In this document: piece by piece, positions 52,174 to 60,375 of the stretch
How the letters are laid out: the number at the start of each line of letters is the position of its first letter
How positions within the stretch are numbered: position 1 is the first letter of the stretch
Source: Bacteroides sp. CAG:443
GTDB taxonomy: Bacteria > Bacteroidota > Bacteroidia > Bacteroidales > Bacteroidaceae
Length of the DNA: 64,000 nt
Direction: 5' to 3'
NCBI GenBank assembly: GCA_000432735.1
Contig: FR887750.1
Location: 18,980-82,979, forward strand
Notes under the pieces: generated by a model
Databases searched by the model: none
Seen by the model: only the letters and a program-made list of their open reading frames with translations
Told to the model about the DNA's origin: nothing
Program-made: the position numbers and the translations under genes

Positions 52174-55100
52174 ATGAAAAGAAAATTGATGCTTTTAATG
52201 ACCTGCCTGATGATAGGTATAGGTCTGGTAAACGCGCAAGTTTCAAAGGTAACAGGTACTGTTACTTCTGAAGAAGACGGTTTACCGGTTGTTGGAGCGT
52301 CTGTCTTGGTAAAAGGTACCACAGTAGGTACTGTTACAGACATCGACGGTAACTTTACTATTAACAATGTGCCTAGTTCGGCGAAAACTTTGGTCGTTTC
52401 GTTCATTGGTTTGGAAAGCCAAGAGGTCGCTATTAAGCCAGTTGTTAAGGTTACATTGAAGTCTGATTCTGAGGAGTTGGATGAGGTTATGGTTGTAGCT
52501 TATGGTGGAGCTACCAAACGTTCTTTTACTGGTTCTGCTACGGAAATTGGTGGAGAACAGATTTCTTTAAAAAATCCAACAGAGTTGTCTAAAGCGTTAG
52601 CTGGAGAGGTTGCCGGTGTACAGGTTATGTCTACTTCTGGACAGCCAGGAAGTAACGCCAGTATTCGTATTCGTGGTTTAGGATCTGCATATTCTAGTCG
52701 TTCACCGCTGTATGTTGTAGATGGTATTCCTTTTGAAGCTGATTTGAGTGGTATTGATCCGAGTGATATTGCCTCTATGACAGTTTTGAAAGATGCTACT
52801 GCCACTGCATTGTATGGTTCTCGTGCTGCTAATGGTGTAGTTCTGATTACCACTAAAAAGGGTGAAGCTGGTAAGACACGTGTTGACGCAGAAGTCAAAT
52901 ATGGTGCGAATATGCGTTTGACTCCGCTCTATGATGTTATTGATAGTCCTGAAAGATTTACTGAATTAACATGGGAAGGTTTACGTGGTTATGCAGAAGT
53001 TGCAGGTGGATACGATCGTGCTAAAGCTGGAACATGGGCATCACAACAGTTGTTCGGAGGACAAAATGGTATTGCTCCTATATATAATATGTGGAATGCA
53101 GATGGTGATAAGTTGATTGATCCTTCTACTGGCCGTTTTTATAGTGGCATTTCACGTAAGTATACTCCGGAAAACTGGGAGGATTATTTGTTTAGAACTG
53201 GACAGAAGTTTGATGCAAGTGTTAAGATATCAGGCGGTAATGAAAAGATGACTCATTATACGGCATTTAGCTATCTGAAGGATGAAGGTTATTATATTTC
53301 TTCAGATTATGAACGTTTCAATGTTCGTAATAATATGAGTAATCAGATCGCTCCTTGGTTGAAAGCTACAACTGCATTGTCTTATGCATATATGATTACT
53401 AATAAACCGGGACAGTCGGATGATAACATGAATAATGGTTTCCAGTTTATTAATGGTATGCCTTCTTTGTTCCCTGTATTTGAACGTGATGAGAATGGAA
53501 ATATCGTTCAGGATACTAATATTGGAGGAAACAAGTATGATTATGGTATGAATGCTGGTTATAGCCGTCCGTTCGCTGCCGGTATTAACCCTGCAGGTGC
53601 TTTGCTTCTTGATAAGGACGAAGTTAAAACACATCAGTTCAATGGAAATGCTTCATTTGAAGCTCGCTTCTTGAAATATTTTAAAGCTACGGCTAATTTA
53701 GGACTTCAATATTACGGTCAGGCTGAAAATGAATTGACTAATCCTTATTATGGTGATAGTGCAGGTAAAGGACAGATTGTTAAGACTCAGGTGAATTATT
53801 TGAACTTTACTGCCAATCAGATTTTGTCATGGAGCCAAAGTTTTGGTAAAAACAATTTTGATGCTTTCGTTGCTCATGAATCAACGAATAGTACTACTAA
53901 CGTTTCATACGGATCAAAATCGAAGATGGTTCGTCCGGATAATACCGAATGGAGTAATGCTGTTGTAATGGATTATATGGAATCGTATACTTATGGCTAT
54001 GCGATTGAAAGTTATTTCGGTCAGTTGCGCTATGACTGGGATAATAAGTATTTTATTCATGGAACACTTCGTACTGATGGTAGCTCACGTTTTGCTAAAG
54101 GCCACAAGTGGGGTACATTTGGATCTATCGGTGCTGCATGGGCTATTACCAATGAAGAGTTCATGAAAGATGTAAAGTGGTTGAAAAACTTGAAATATAA
54201 GTTGAGCTGGGGTGTTCTTGGTAATCAGGATTTCATAACAAGTCCTGTTGTCGCTGGATATTATCCGTATGAAGATTTATATCAGATTAACAACTTGAAT
54301 GATAACTATACTTTCAGCTTTGTTTATAAAGGTAATCCCGATTTGACTTGGGAAAGAAGTTCTACAATCAATACGGGTATTGAATTTGATATAGCTAATG
54401 TTCTTGAAGGTGAAGTTGAATACTTCCACAAAAAGACAACTGATATGTTGTTTATGAAACAGGTGGCTCCTTCTTTGGGATATGCTTCTTATCCGGTAAA
54501 TGATGGAGAGCTGGTAAACCAGGGTGTGGAATTTTCTTTGACCGCACATATTTTGAATAAGAAAGATTATAAGTTTGATTTCCGCGTTAATGGTGGATAT
54601 TATAAGAATGAAATGACTAAAATGCCTATCGATGAGACAACTGGTAAAGAAAAGGCTTTGGAACTGAGTACTTACTATGGATGGGCAAAAGGACATTCTC
54701 TGTACGACTTCTATATGCGTGAATATGCTGGCGTAGATCCTCAAACTGGATATGCTATGTATAATCAGTATTATAATGTATTGCCGGATGGTACAAAAGA
54801 GTTGATTACGGATATGGAAACTTATAAATCAACTAAGACCATCAACCAGTTGGAAGTTGAACAGACCAGTGACTGGAGTCAGGCTACTAAGAAATTCGTA
54901 GATAAATCGGCTATACCTGCATTACAAGGTGGTTTCGGATTTGATTTGTATGCAAAAGGCTTTACGGTTAATGCTACTTTCTCATATAGCTTAGGTGGAT
55001 ATGGATATGATTATAACTACCAGGCATTGATGCATAATGATGGAGCAGGACAACATAACTGGCACAAGGATATTGAAAATCGTTGGCAGCAACCGGGTGA

Positions 55101-55452
55101 CATTACGGATGTTCCTAGACTTACCAATAATTATGGTGGTGGTTCTGATGGTACTAGCTATGCCAATTCAACTTCGACACGTTTCTTGATCAGCCGTTCT
55201 TACCTGAATCTGGCTAACCTCCGTATAGGATATACTTTCCCACAGAGTATTACATCTAAGTTGCGTGTAGGTGGTTTGAGTGTATATGTTTCTGGAGATA
55301 ACTTATTCTTCCTTTCTGCTCGTAAGGGATATGTTGCTAATGCTGCTTCGGGTAGTGGTAGCAATGATAATGATAACGACTCTGGTGAATCTGGTAGAAG
55401 CCAGTATAGTCCGTTGAGTACAATCATGGGAGGTATTAAAGTTCAATTTTAA
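52174..55452 (+). CDS. Expressed SusC-family TonB-dependent outer-membrane transporter
   Basis: 1092 residues, the only complete susC in the window. Signal peptide 1-21 (MLLMTCLMIGIGLVNA), a carboxypeptidase-regulatory-like N-terminal domain (about 24-95) with GLPVVGASVLVKGTTVGT and TDIDGNFTINN, then the plug (DEVMVVAYG, VAGVQVMSTSGQPGSNASI, PLYVVDGIPFEA, ATALYGSRAANGVVLITTKKG) and a 22-strand barrel ending GGIKVQF. It imports a glycan or peptide with energy from TonB. Codons 68-78 are the shared recombination site, so residues 1-67 are a constant module and the rest is exchangeable. Its susD partner starts 21 bp downstream. Confidence 0.95.
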   Translation: MKRKLMLLMTCLMIGIGLVNAQVSKVTGTVTSEEDGLPVVGASVLVKGTTVGTVTDIDGNFTINNVPSSAKTLVVSFIGLESQEVAIKPVVKVTLKSDSEELDEVMVVAYGGATKRSFTGSATEIGGEQISLKNPTELSKALAGEVAGVQVMSTSGQPGSNASIRIRGLGSAYSSRSPLYVVDGIPFEADLSGIDPSDIASMTVLKDATATALYGSRAANGVVLITTKKGEAGKTRVDAEVKYGANMRLTPLYDVIDSPERFTELTWEGLRGYAEVAGGYDRAKAGTWASQQLFGGQNGIAPIYNMWNADGDKLIDPSTGRFYSGISRKYTPENWEDYLFRTGQKFDASVKISGGNEKMTHYTAFSYLKDEGYYISSDYERFNVRNNMSNQIAPWLKATTALSYAYMITNKPGQSDDNMNNGFQFINGMPSLFPVFERDENGNIVQDTNIGGNKYDYGMNAGYSRPFAAGINPAGALLLDKDEVKTHQFNGNASFEARFLKYFKATANLGLQYYGQAENELTNPYYGDSAGKGQIVKTQVNYLNFTANQILSWSQSFGKNNFDAFVAHESTNSTTNVSYGSKSKMVRPDNTEWSNAVVMDYMESYTYGYAIESYFGQLRYDWDNKYFIHGTLRTDGSSRFAKGHKWGTFGSIGAAWAITNEEFMKDVKWLKNLKYKLSWGVLGNQDFITSPVVAGYYPYEDLYQINNLNDNYTFSFVYKGNPDLTWERSSTINTGIEFDIANVLEGEVEYFHKKTTDMLFMKQVAPSLGYASYPVNDGELVNQGVEFSLTAHILNKKDYKFDFRVNGGYYKNEMTKMPIDETTGKEKALELSTYYGWAKGHSLYDFYMREYAGVDPQTGYAMYNQYYNVLPDGTKELITDMETYKSTKTINQLEVEQTSDWSQATKKFVDKSAIPALQGGFGFDLYAKGFTVNATFSYSLGGYGYDYNYQALMHNDGAGQHNWHKDIENRWQQPGDITDVPRLTNNYGGGSDGTSYANSTSTRFLISRSYLNLANLRIGYTFPQSITSKLRVGGLSVYVSGDNLFFLSARKGYVANAASGSGSNDNDNDSGESGRSQYSPLSTIMGGIKVQF
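52375..52406 (+). repeat. 32-bp susC recombination site, active copy
   Basis: Encodes SSAKTLVVSF within the N-terminal domain of the expressed SusC. The copy is identical to 43760-43791 and 49711-49742 on the other strand. It contains a small dyad, CGAAA (52382-52386) and TTTCG (52397-52401) around 10 bases, as expected for a tyrosine recombinase core site. Confidence 0.92.
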
Positions 55453-55473
55453 TTAAAATAAAATCAGAAGTTT

Positions 55474-56967
55474 ATGAAATTAAATAAATATATTCCGGTT
55501 GCTGCTTTAAGCTTGATGCTTTTAAACAGTGGCTGTTCAGATTCTTTTTTGGAAAAAAGTCCTTCGGATTATATCACTTCTGGTGATTTGGAAGAGGTAG
55601 CTAAATGGAATACCAATATCCTGATGGGACAAGCATTAGGTACATATTCTACTACTTTTGCTATGTCTACTGGTGGTGTTGGAGGACATGATGACTTTGG
55701 GCAAAAGGCCGTTGATATCGCAACAGACTTGATGAGTGGTGATATGGTCATCATGATGAAAGGTTATGGCTGGTTTGAAATGGCAGGTGATTTAACCTGT
55801 TCAACTCGTACCGCAGCTCAATTCTCTTATCAGTTCTGGAGATATTACTACCGTCTTATCAAGGCTGCTAATGAAATTATAGATGCTGCTGGAGGTGATG
55901 AGGCAAAACCTACTGGGGAAAATGGTGTGTATTTTGCACAGGCTAAAGCTTTGAGAGCACATTCTTATTTTAATTTGGTAAATTTATATGCTCGTCCTTA
56001 TTTGGAAGATAAAACGGCTTTGGCAATACCTATTTATCGTACTCAGTTAACTTCTGAAGCTGCAGTGAAATCGAGCGTAGAAGATGTTTATAGTCTGATT
56101 GTTAAAGATTTGACGGATGCTATTCCTATGCTTGAAGGATATGAACGTCCTTCAGGACAAAAAGACCAGATTAATCAGGCTGTAGCAAAGGGTATGCTGG
56201 CGTATGTTTATCTTATGATGGGTAAAAATGAAGAAGCGGCTCAATTGACTCAAGATGTGATAGATTCACATGAATATACATTAATGAGCAGAACAGAAGT
56301 TATAAACTCTGGATTTAACTCTGTTTCTATTCCGGGATGGATGTGGGCTATTGATTTGACTACAAGCAACTCTCCGGCTCTGCCTACATTCTGGGGACAT
56401 ATGGACTTGTTTACGTATAGTTATGCATATGCCGGTGGTGAAAAGTTGGTTGATACTAATTTGTATAATTCTATACCGGATACGGATGTTCGTAAGAAAT
56501 GGTTTACTGAAACTGATGAAAATGGAGAACAGTATGAATTGACAAACTGGTGGAAGTTCTATGACAGTAAACGTATTTTCGGAAACAGAGAATGGTATGA
56601 TGATGAAGTTTATATGCGTGTTGCTGAAATGTATCTGATAAATGCTGAGGCTAATGCACGTAATAATAATCTTCCGGCAGCAAAAACTACTTTGAAAGCT
56701 TTGTTGGCTGAACGTGATACAGAAACTGCGGCAAAAGTAGATCAGATGAGTCAAGAAGAACTCATGGATGAAATCTATTTCAACTGGCGTCTGGAATTGT
56801 GGGCTGAGGGACGTGGCCTGCTTACTATGAAACGATTCCAGAAGAGTATTACTCGTTGTCAGGAAGATGCAATGCTTCCGGGACAGACTTATGATTATAA
56901 GGATGAACGTTTGACATTTAAGATTCCTGAAAATGAAATCATAAACAATCCTAATCTTGCTGATTGA
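55474..56967 (+). CDS. SusD/RagB-family outer-membrane lipoprotein, expressed set
   Basis: 497 residues; lipoprotein signal ending LNSGCSDSFLEKSPSDY (Cys21), with the SusD hallmark FLEKSPSDYIT right after it. Helical blocks AAQFSYQFWRYYYRLIKAANEIIDAA and AQAKALRAHSYFNLVNLYARPY, and the C-terminal WRLELWAEGRGLLTMKRF, are typical. It binds the substrate over the SusC pore. Unlike cassettes 1 and 2, no accessory lipoprotein gene follows; a terminator comes 28 bases after the stop. Confidence 0.95.
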   Translation: MKLNKYIPVAALSLMLLNSGCSDSFLEKSPSDYITSGDLEEVAKWNTNILMGQALGTYSTTFAMSTGGVGGHDDFGQKAVDIATDLMSGDMVIMMKGYGWFEMAGDLTCSTRTAAQFSYQFWRYYYRLIKAANEIIDAAGGDEAKPTGENGVYFAQAKALRAHSYFNLVNLYARPYLEDKTALAIPIYRTQLTSEAAVKSSVEDVYSLIVKDLTDAIPMLEGYERPSGQKDQINQAVAKGMLAYVYLMMGKNEEAAQLTQDVIDSHEYTLMSRTEVINSGFNSVSIPGWMWAIDLTTSNSPALPTFWGHMDLFTYSYAYAGGEKLVDTNLYNSIPDTDVRKKWFTETDENGEQYELTNWWKFYDSKRIFGNREWYDDEVYMRVAEMYLINAEANARNNNLPAAKTTLKALLAERDTETAAKVDQMSQEELMDEIYFNWRLELWAEGRGLLTMKRFQKSITRCQEDAMLPGQTYDYKDERLTFKIPENEIINNPNLAD

Positions 56968-56994
56968 AAATAAGCATAATTAGCTGATTTTTTA

Positions 56995-57045
56995 GAAACC
57001 CGTCATTGACTTTATTATAAGTTGGTGACGGGTTTCTTGTTTTTT
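56995..57045 (+). terminator. Intrinsic terminator of the expressed susC/susD operon
   Basis: An 11-bp perfect stem (GAAACCCGTCA at 56995-57005 with TGACGGGTTTC at 57026-57036) and a T-rich tail to 57045 and beyond. It separates the shufflon from the housekeeping genes. Confidence 0.85.
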
Positions 57046-57061
57046 TTGTTTGATAAAATAC

Positions 57062-57089
57062 TTGATGCGTGCTTTTTTGTTTATATTTG
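57062..57089 (+). promoter_or_regulatory. Promoter of hflX and following genes
   Basis: TTG (57062-57064), 17 bases, then TATATTTGC (57082-57090), a perfect -7 element. Transcription from about 57096 leaves a leader of 20 bases before the ATG at 57116. Confidence 0.6.
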
Positions 57090-57115
57090 CGAAACTAGAA
57101 ATACAACTATACTGA

Positions 57116-58372
57116 ATGAAAGAATTTGTTATATCAGAAGCTCAAACTGAAAAGGCTGCGCTGGTGGGATTGATTACCCAGACGCAGAATGAACGTAAAA
57201 CGAATGAATATTTGGATGAACTTGCTTTTTTGGCCGAAACAGCCGGAGCAGAGGTGGTTAAACGTTTTACTCAGAAACTGGATACTCCCAATTCCGTGAC
57301 TTATGTTGGAAAGGGTAAGTTGCAGGAAATTAAGGAATATCTTCTTCAGCAGCACGAAGAAGGAGGTGAAGAAGTGGGTATGGTGATCTTCGATGATGAA
57401 CTTTCTGCCAAACAGATACGAAATATCGAAAAGGAACTGAATGTAAAGATTCTGGACCGTACATCACTTATTCTTGATATTTTTGCCATGCGCGCACAGA
57501 CTGCCAATGCCAAAACGCAGGTAGAGCTGGCACAGTATAAATATATGTTGCCCCGATTGCAGCGTTTGTGGACACACCTGGAACGTCAGGGCGGTGGTTC
57601 TGGTGCCGGAGGTGGTAAAGGTTCTGTGGGACTTCGTGGTCCGGGTGAAACGCAGTTGGAAATGGACCGTCGTATTATCTTGAATCGTATGGCATTGTTG
57701 AAACAGCGTCTGGCTGATATTGATACGCAGAAGTCTACCCAGCGCAAGAACCGTGGACGACTGATTCGTGTGGCATTGGTCGGATATACGAATGTCGGAA
57801 AATCGACGCTGATGAATTTGCTGGCGAAGAGTGAGGTCTTTGCCGAAAATAAGCTGTTTGCTACTCTCGATACAACGGTGCGTAAGGTGATTATTGACAA
57901 TTTGCCTTTCTTGCTGTCTGATACAGTAGGATTTATACGTAAGCTCCCTACCGATTTGGTGGATTCGTTTAAATCGACGCTGGATGAAGTGCGCGAAGCA
58001 GACTTGCTGTTGCATGTGGTTGATATTTCGCATCCGGATTTTGAAGAACAAATTCAGGTGGTAGATAAGACAATTGCGGATCTGGGTGCCGGAGGTAAGC
58101 CGACGATGATTATCTTTAATAAGATAGATGCTTATACGTATGTGGAAAAGGCTGAAGATGATCTGACACCAAAGACGAAAGAGAATATTACGCTGGAAGA
58201 ACTGATGCATACCTGGATGGCTAAGATGAATGATAACTGCATCTTCATTTCTGCCCGTAACAAGACGAATATCGACGAGTTGAAAGATATTGTCTATAAG
58301 AAAGTAAGGGAACTGCATGTGCAGAAATATCCTTATAACGATTTTCTTTATCAAACCTACGACGAAGAATAA
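57116..58372 (+). CDS. hflX: HflX GTPase (ribosome splitting/rescue)
   Basis: 418 residues. The N-terminal HflX domain (TYVGKGKLQEIKEYL, VIFDDELSAKQIRNIEKEL, LDRTSLILDIFAMRAQT) is followed by the family's Gly-rich linker (GSGAGGGKGSVGLRGPGETQLE, about residues 160-181) and a GTPase domain with G1 GYTNVGKSTL (near 222-231), DTVGFIRKLP (G3) and NKID (G4). HflX is a cytoplasmic GTPase that binds the large ribosomal subunit and splits stalled ribosomes under stress. All motifs are intact. The next gene starts 3 bases after its stop. Confidence 0.97.
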   Translation: MKEFVISEAQTEKAALVGLITQTQNERKTNEYLDELAFLAETAGAEVVKRFTQKLDTPNSVTYVGKGKLQEIKEYLLQQHEEGGEEVGMVIFDDELSAKQIRNIEKELNVKILDRTSLILDIFAMRAQTANAKTQVELAQYKYMLPRLQRLWTHLERQGGGSGAGGGKGSVGLRGPGETQLEMDRRIILNRMALLKQRLADIDTQKSTQRKNRGRLIRVALVGYTNVGKSTLMNLLAKSEVFAENKLFATLDTTVRKVIIDNLPFLLSDTVGFIRKLPTDLVDSFKSTLDEVREADLLLHVVDISHPDFEEQIQVVDKTIADLGAGGKPTMIIFNKIDAYTYVEKAEDDLTPKTKENITLEELMHTWMAKMNDNCIFISARNKTNIDELKDIVYKKVRELHVQKYPYNDFLYQTYDEE

Positions 58373-58375
58373 AAT

Positions 58376-60361
58376 ATGAAAAACTACCGTTCGCTGACTA
58401 ATGAAGAGATAAACAGGCTGGAAGCACAGGCTTGTTCGGCTTCTGACTGGAATGATGTGCAGGTTGACGAGCATTTTACTCCTGATTATGTTCACCATGC
58501 TCGCTTTTCGGGCAAGGTACGTTTGGGTGTGTTCGAGTATGAGTTTGCCCTGCCGGGAGGTATCTGTAAACATGCAGGACTGTCTTATGTGACATTGCAT
58601 AATGTAACGGTTGGGGATAATTGTTGCATAGAAAATGTAAAGAATTATATTGCCAATTATGAGATTGGAGCATATACGTTTATCGAAAACGTGGATATCA
58701 TTCTGGTGGATAAAAAATCTCGTTTTGGGAACGGAGTGGAGGTTTCTGTCTTGAATGAAACGGGGGGCCGTGAAGTGATGATACACGACCGGCTTTCTGC
58801 TCATCAGGCGTATATTATGGCTTTGTATCGTCATCGTCCGCAGTTGATTGAACGTATGAAGGCGCTGATAGAAGCGTATGCGGATGAACATGCATCTGAT
58901 GTCGGTACAATCGGTTCGCATGTTACTATCGTTAATTCGGGCTATATCAAGAATGTTCGTATTGGCGATTATTGTGAGATAGAAGGAGCCGGAAGATTAA
59001 AGAACGGTAGTATTAACAGCAATGCGGCCGATCCTGTGCATATCGGTTACGGGGTAGTCTGTGATGATTTTATTATTTCCAGTGGTTCTCATATAGAGGA
59101 TGGGACAATGATTACCCGATGTTTTGTGGGACAGGCTTGTCACATGGGGCATAATTATTCGGCTTCCGACTCGTTATTCTTCAGTAATTGTCAGGAGGAG
59201 AATGGAGAGGCATGTGCTATCTTTGCCGGACCGTTCACGGTTACGCATCATAAATCGACGTTGCTGATTGCTGGTATGTTTTCTTTCATGAATGCGGGTT
59301 CCGGCTCTAATCAGAGTAATCACATGTATAAACTGGGACCGATTCATCAGGGGGCATTGGAGCGAGGAGCGAAGACGACTTCTGATTCTTATATTCTTTG
59401 GCCGGCACGTATCGGTGCCTTTTCATTAGTGATGGGGCGTCATGTAAATCATCCGGATACGTCGGATTTACCTTTTTCGTATCTGATAGAGGATAAGAAT
59501 ACGACTTATCTGGCTCCGGGGGTTAACCTTCGCAGTGTGGGAACCATTCGCGATGCGCAGAAATGGCCGAAGCGTGACTTGCGTAAAGATCCTGTACGCC
59601 TGGATCAGATAAATTATAATTTGCTCAGTCCGTATACCATCCAGAAGATGATGAAGGGAAGGAGTATCCTGAAGGAATTGCAACGGGTGTCTGGTGAAAC
59701 ATCGGAAATATATTCTTACCAGAGTGCGAAGATTAAAAATTCGGCGTTGAATAAAGGAATTGGCTTTTATGAAACTGCCATTCATAAATTTTTGGGGAAT
59801 TCTGTCATCAAACGTCTGGAAGGTATCTGCTTTAAAAATAATGAGGAGATACGTTGTCGCTTGCAGCCAGATACGGTGATAGGAGAAGGAGAATGGGTGG
59901 ATATTTCGGGATTGATTGCACCTAAGACAGAGATTGAACGACTGATGAACGACATCGAAACAGGTACATTATATACAGTGGACCAGATTCATGATCGTTT
60001 TGCTGAAATGCATGCCAATTATTATACGTATGAATGGACGTGGGCCTATGGTAAGATGCTGGAGTTTTATGGGCTGAATGCAGAAACGATTACGGCAAAA
60101 GATATCATTAACATTGTGCATCAGTGGCAGAAATCAGTTGTTGGACTTGATAGAATGGTGTATGAAGATGCCAAGAAAGAATTTTCTCTTACTTCGATGA
60201 CGGGATTTGGGGCAGACGGCAGCAAGGAGGAACAGGTACTCGACTTTGAACAAGTTCGAGGGGTGTTCGAAAGTAATCCGTTTGTGACAGCTGTGCTGAA
60301 GCATATCGAAGTGAAGACTGCATTGGGTAATGAATTGATTGAACGTTTAAGAGGTTTATAA
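58376..60361 (+). CDS. DUF4954 family protein with left-handed beta-helix repeats
   Basis: 661 residues. Hexapeptide-like repeats are visible (VTVGDNCCIENVKNYIANYEIGAYTFIENVDII and IGDYCEIEGAGRLKNGSI...VHIGYGVVCDDF), so part of the protein is a left-handed beta-helix as in sugar acyltransferases and nucleotidyltransferases. The family is widespread and conserved in Bacteroidota and usually the same length. No signal peptide or membrane segment is visible. Function is unknown; a sugar-nucleotide-modifying role is possible. It is co-transcribed with hflX. Confidence 0.85.
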   Translation: MKNYRSLTNEEINRLEAQACSASDWNDVQVDEHFTPDYVHHARFSGKVRLGVFEYEFALPGGICKHAGLSYVTLHNVTVGDNCCIENVKNYIANYEIGAYTFIENVDIILVDKKSRFGNGVEVSVLNETGGREVMIHDRLSAHQAYIMALYRHRPQLIERMKALIEAYADEHASDVGTIGSHVTIVNSGYIKNVRIGDYCEIEGAGRLKNGSINSNAADPVHIGYGVVCDDFIISSGSHIEDGTMITRCFVGQACHMGHNYSASDSLFFSNCQEENGEACAIFAGPFTVTHHKSTLLIAGMFSFMNAGSGSNQSNHMYKLGPIHQGALERGAKTTSDSYILWPARIGAFSLVMGRHVNHPDTSDLPFSYLIEDKNTTYLAPGVNLRSVGTIRDAQKWPKRDLRKDPVRLDQINYNLLSPYTIQKMMKGRSILKELQRVSGETSEIYSYQSAKIKNSALNKGIGFYETAIHKFLGNSVIKRLEGICFKNNEEIRCRLQPDTVIGEGEWVDISGLIAPKTEIERLMNDIETGTLYTVDQIHDRFAEMHANYYTYEWTWAYGKMLEFYGLNAETITAKDIINIVHQWQKSVVGLDRMVYEDAKKEFSLTSMTGFGADGSKEEQVLDFEQVRGVFESNPFVTAVLKHIEVKTALGNELIERLRGL

Positions 60362-60375
60362 AAGGCGATATTACT

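Larger units (their letters stand above)
43792..52374. other. Invertible region of the SusC/SusD shufflon
   Basis: DNA between the outermost inverted copies of the 32-bp site. Flipping 43792-52374 would move the promoter, signal peptide and N-terminal domain onto cassette 1. Flipping the inner part, 49743-52374, would move them onto cassette 2. The recombinase and the lipocalin-like gene travel in both inversions. The reading frame is kept across all three joins (site begins at codon 68 of the expressed gene). Confidence 0.85.

Noticed and set aside
57464..58921. A 485-codon open frame opposite to hflX and DUF4954
   Set aside because: Antisense to two well-supported genes, with no motif and an implausible composition.
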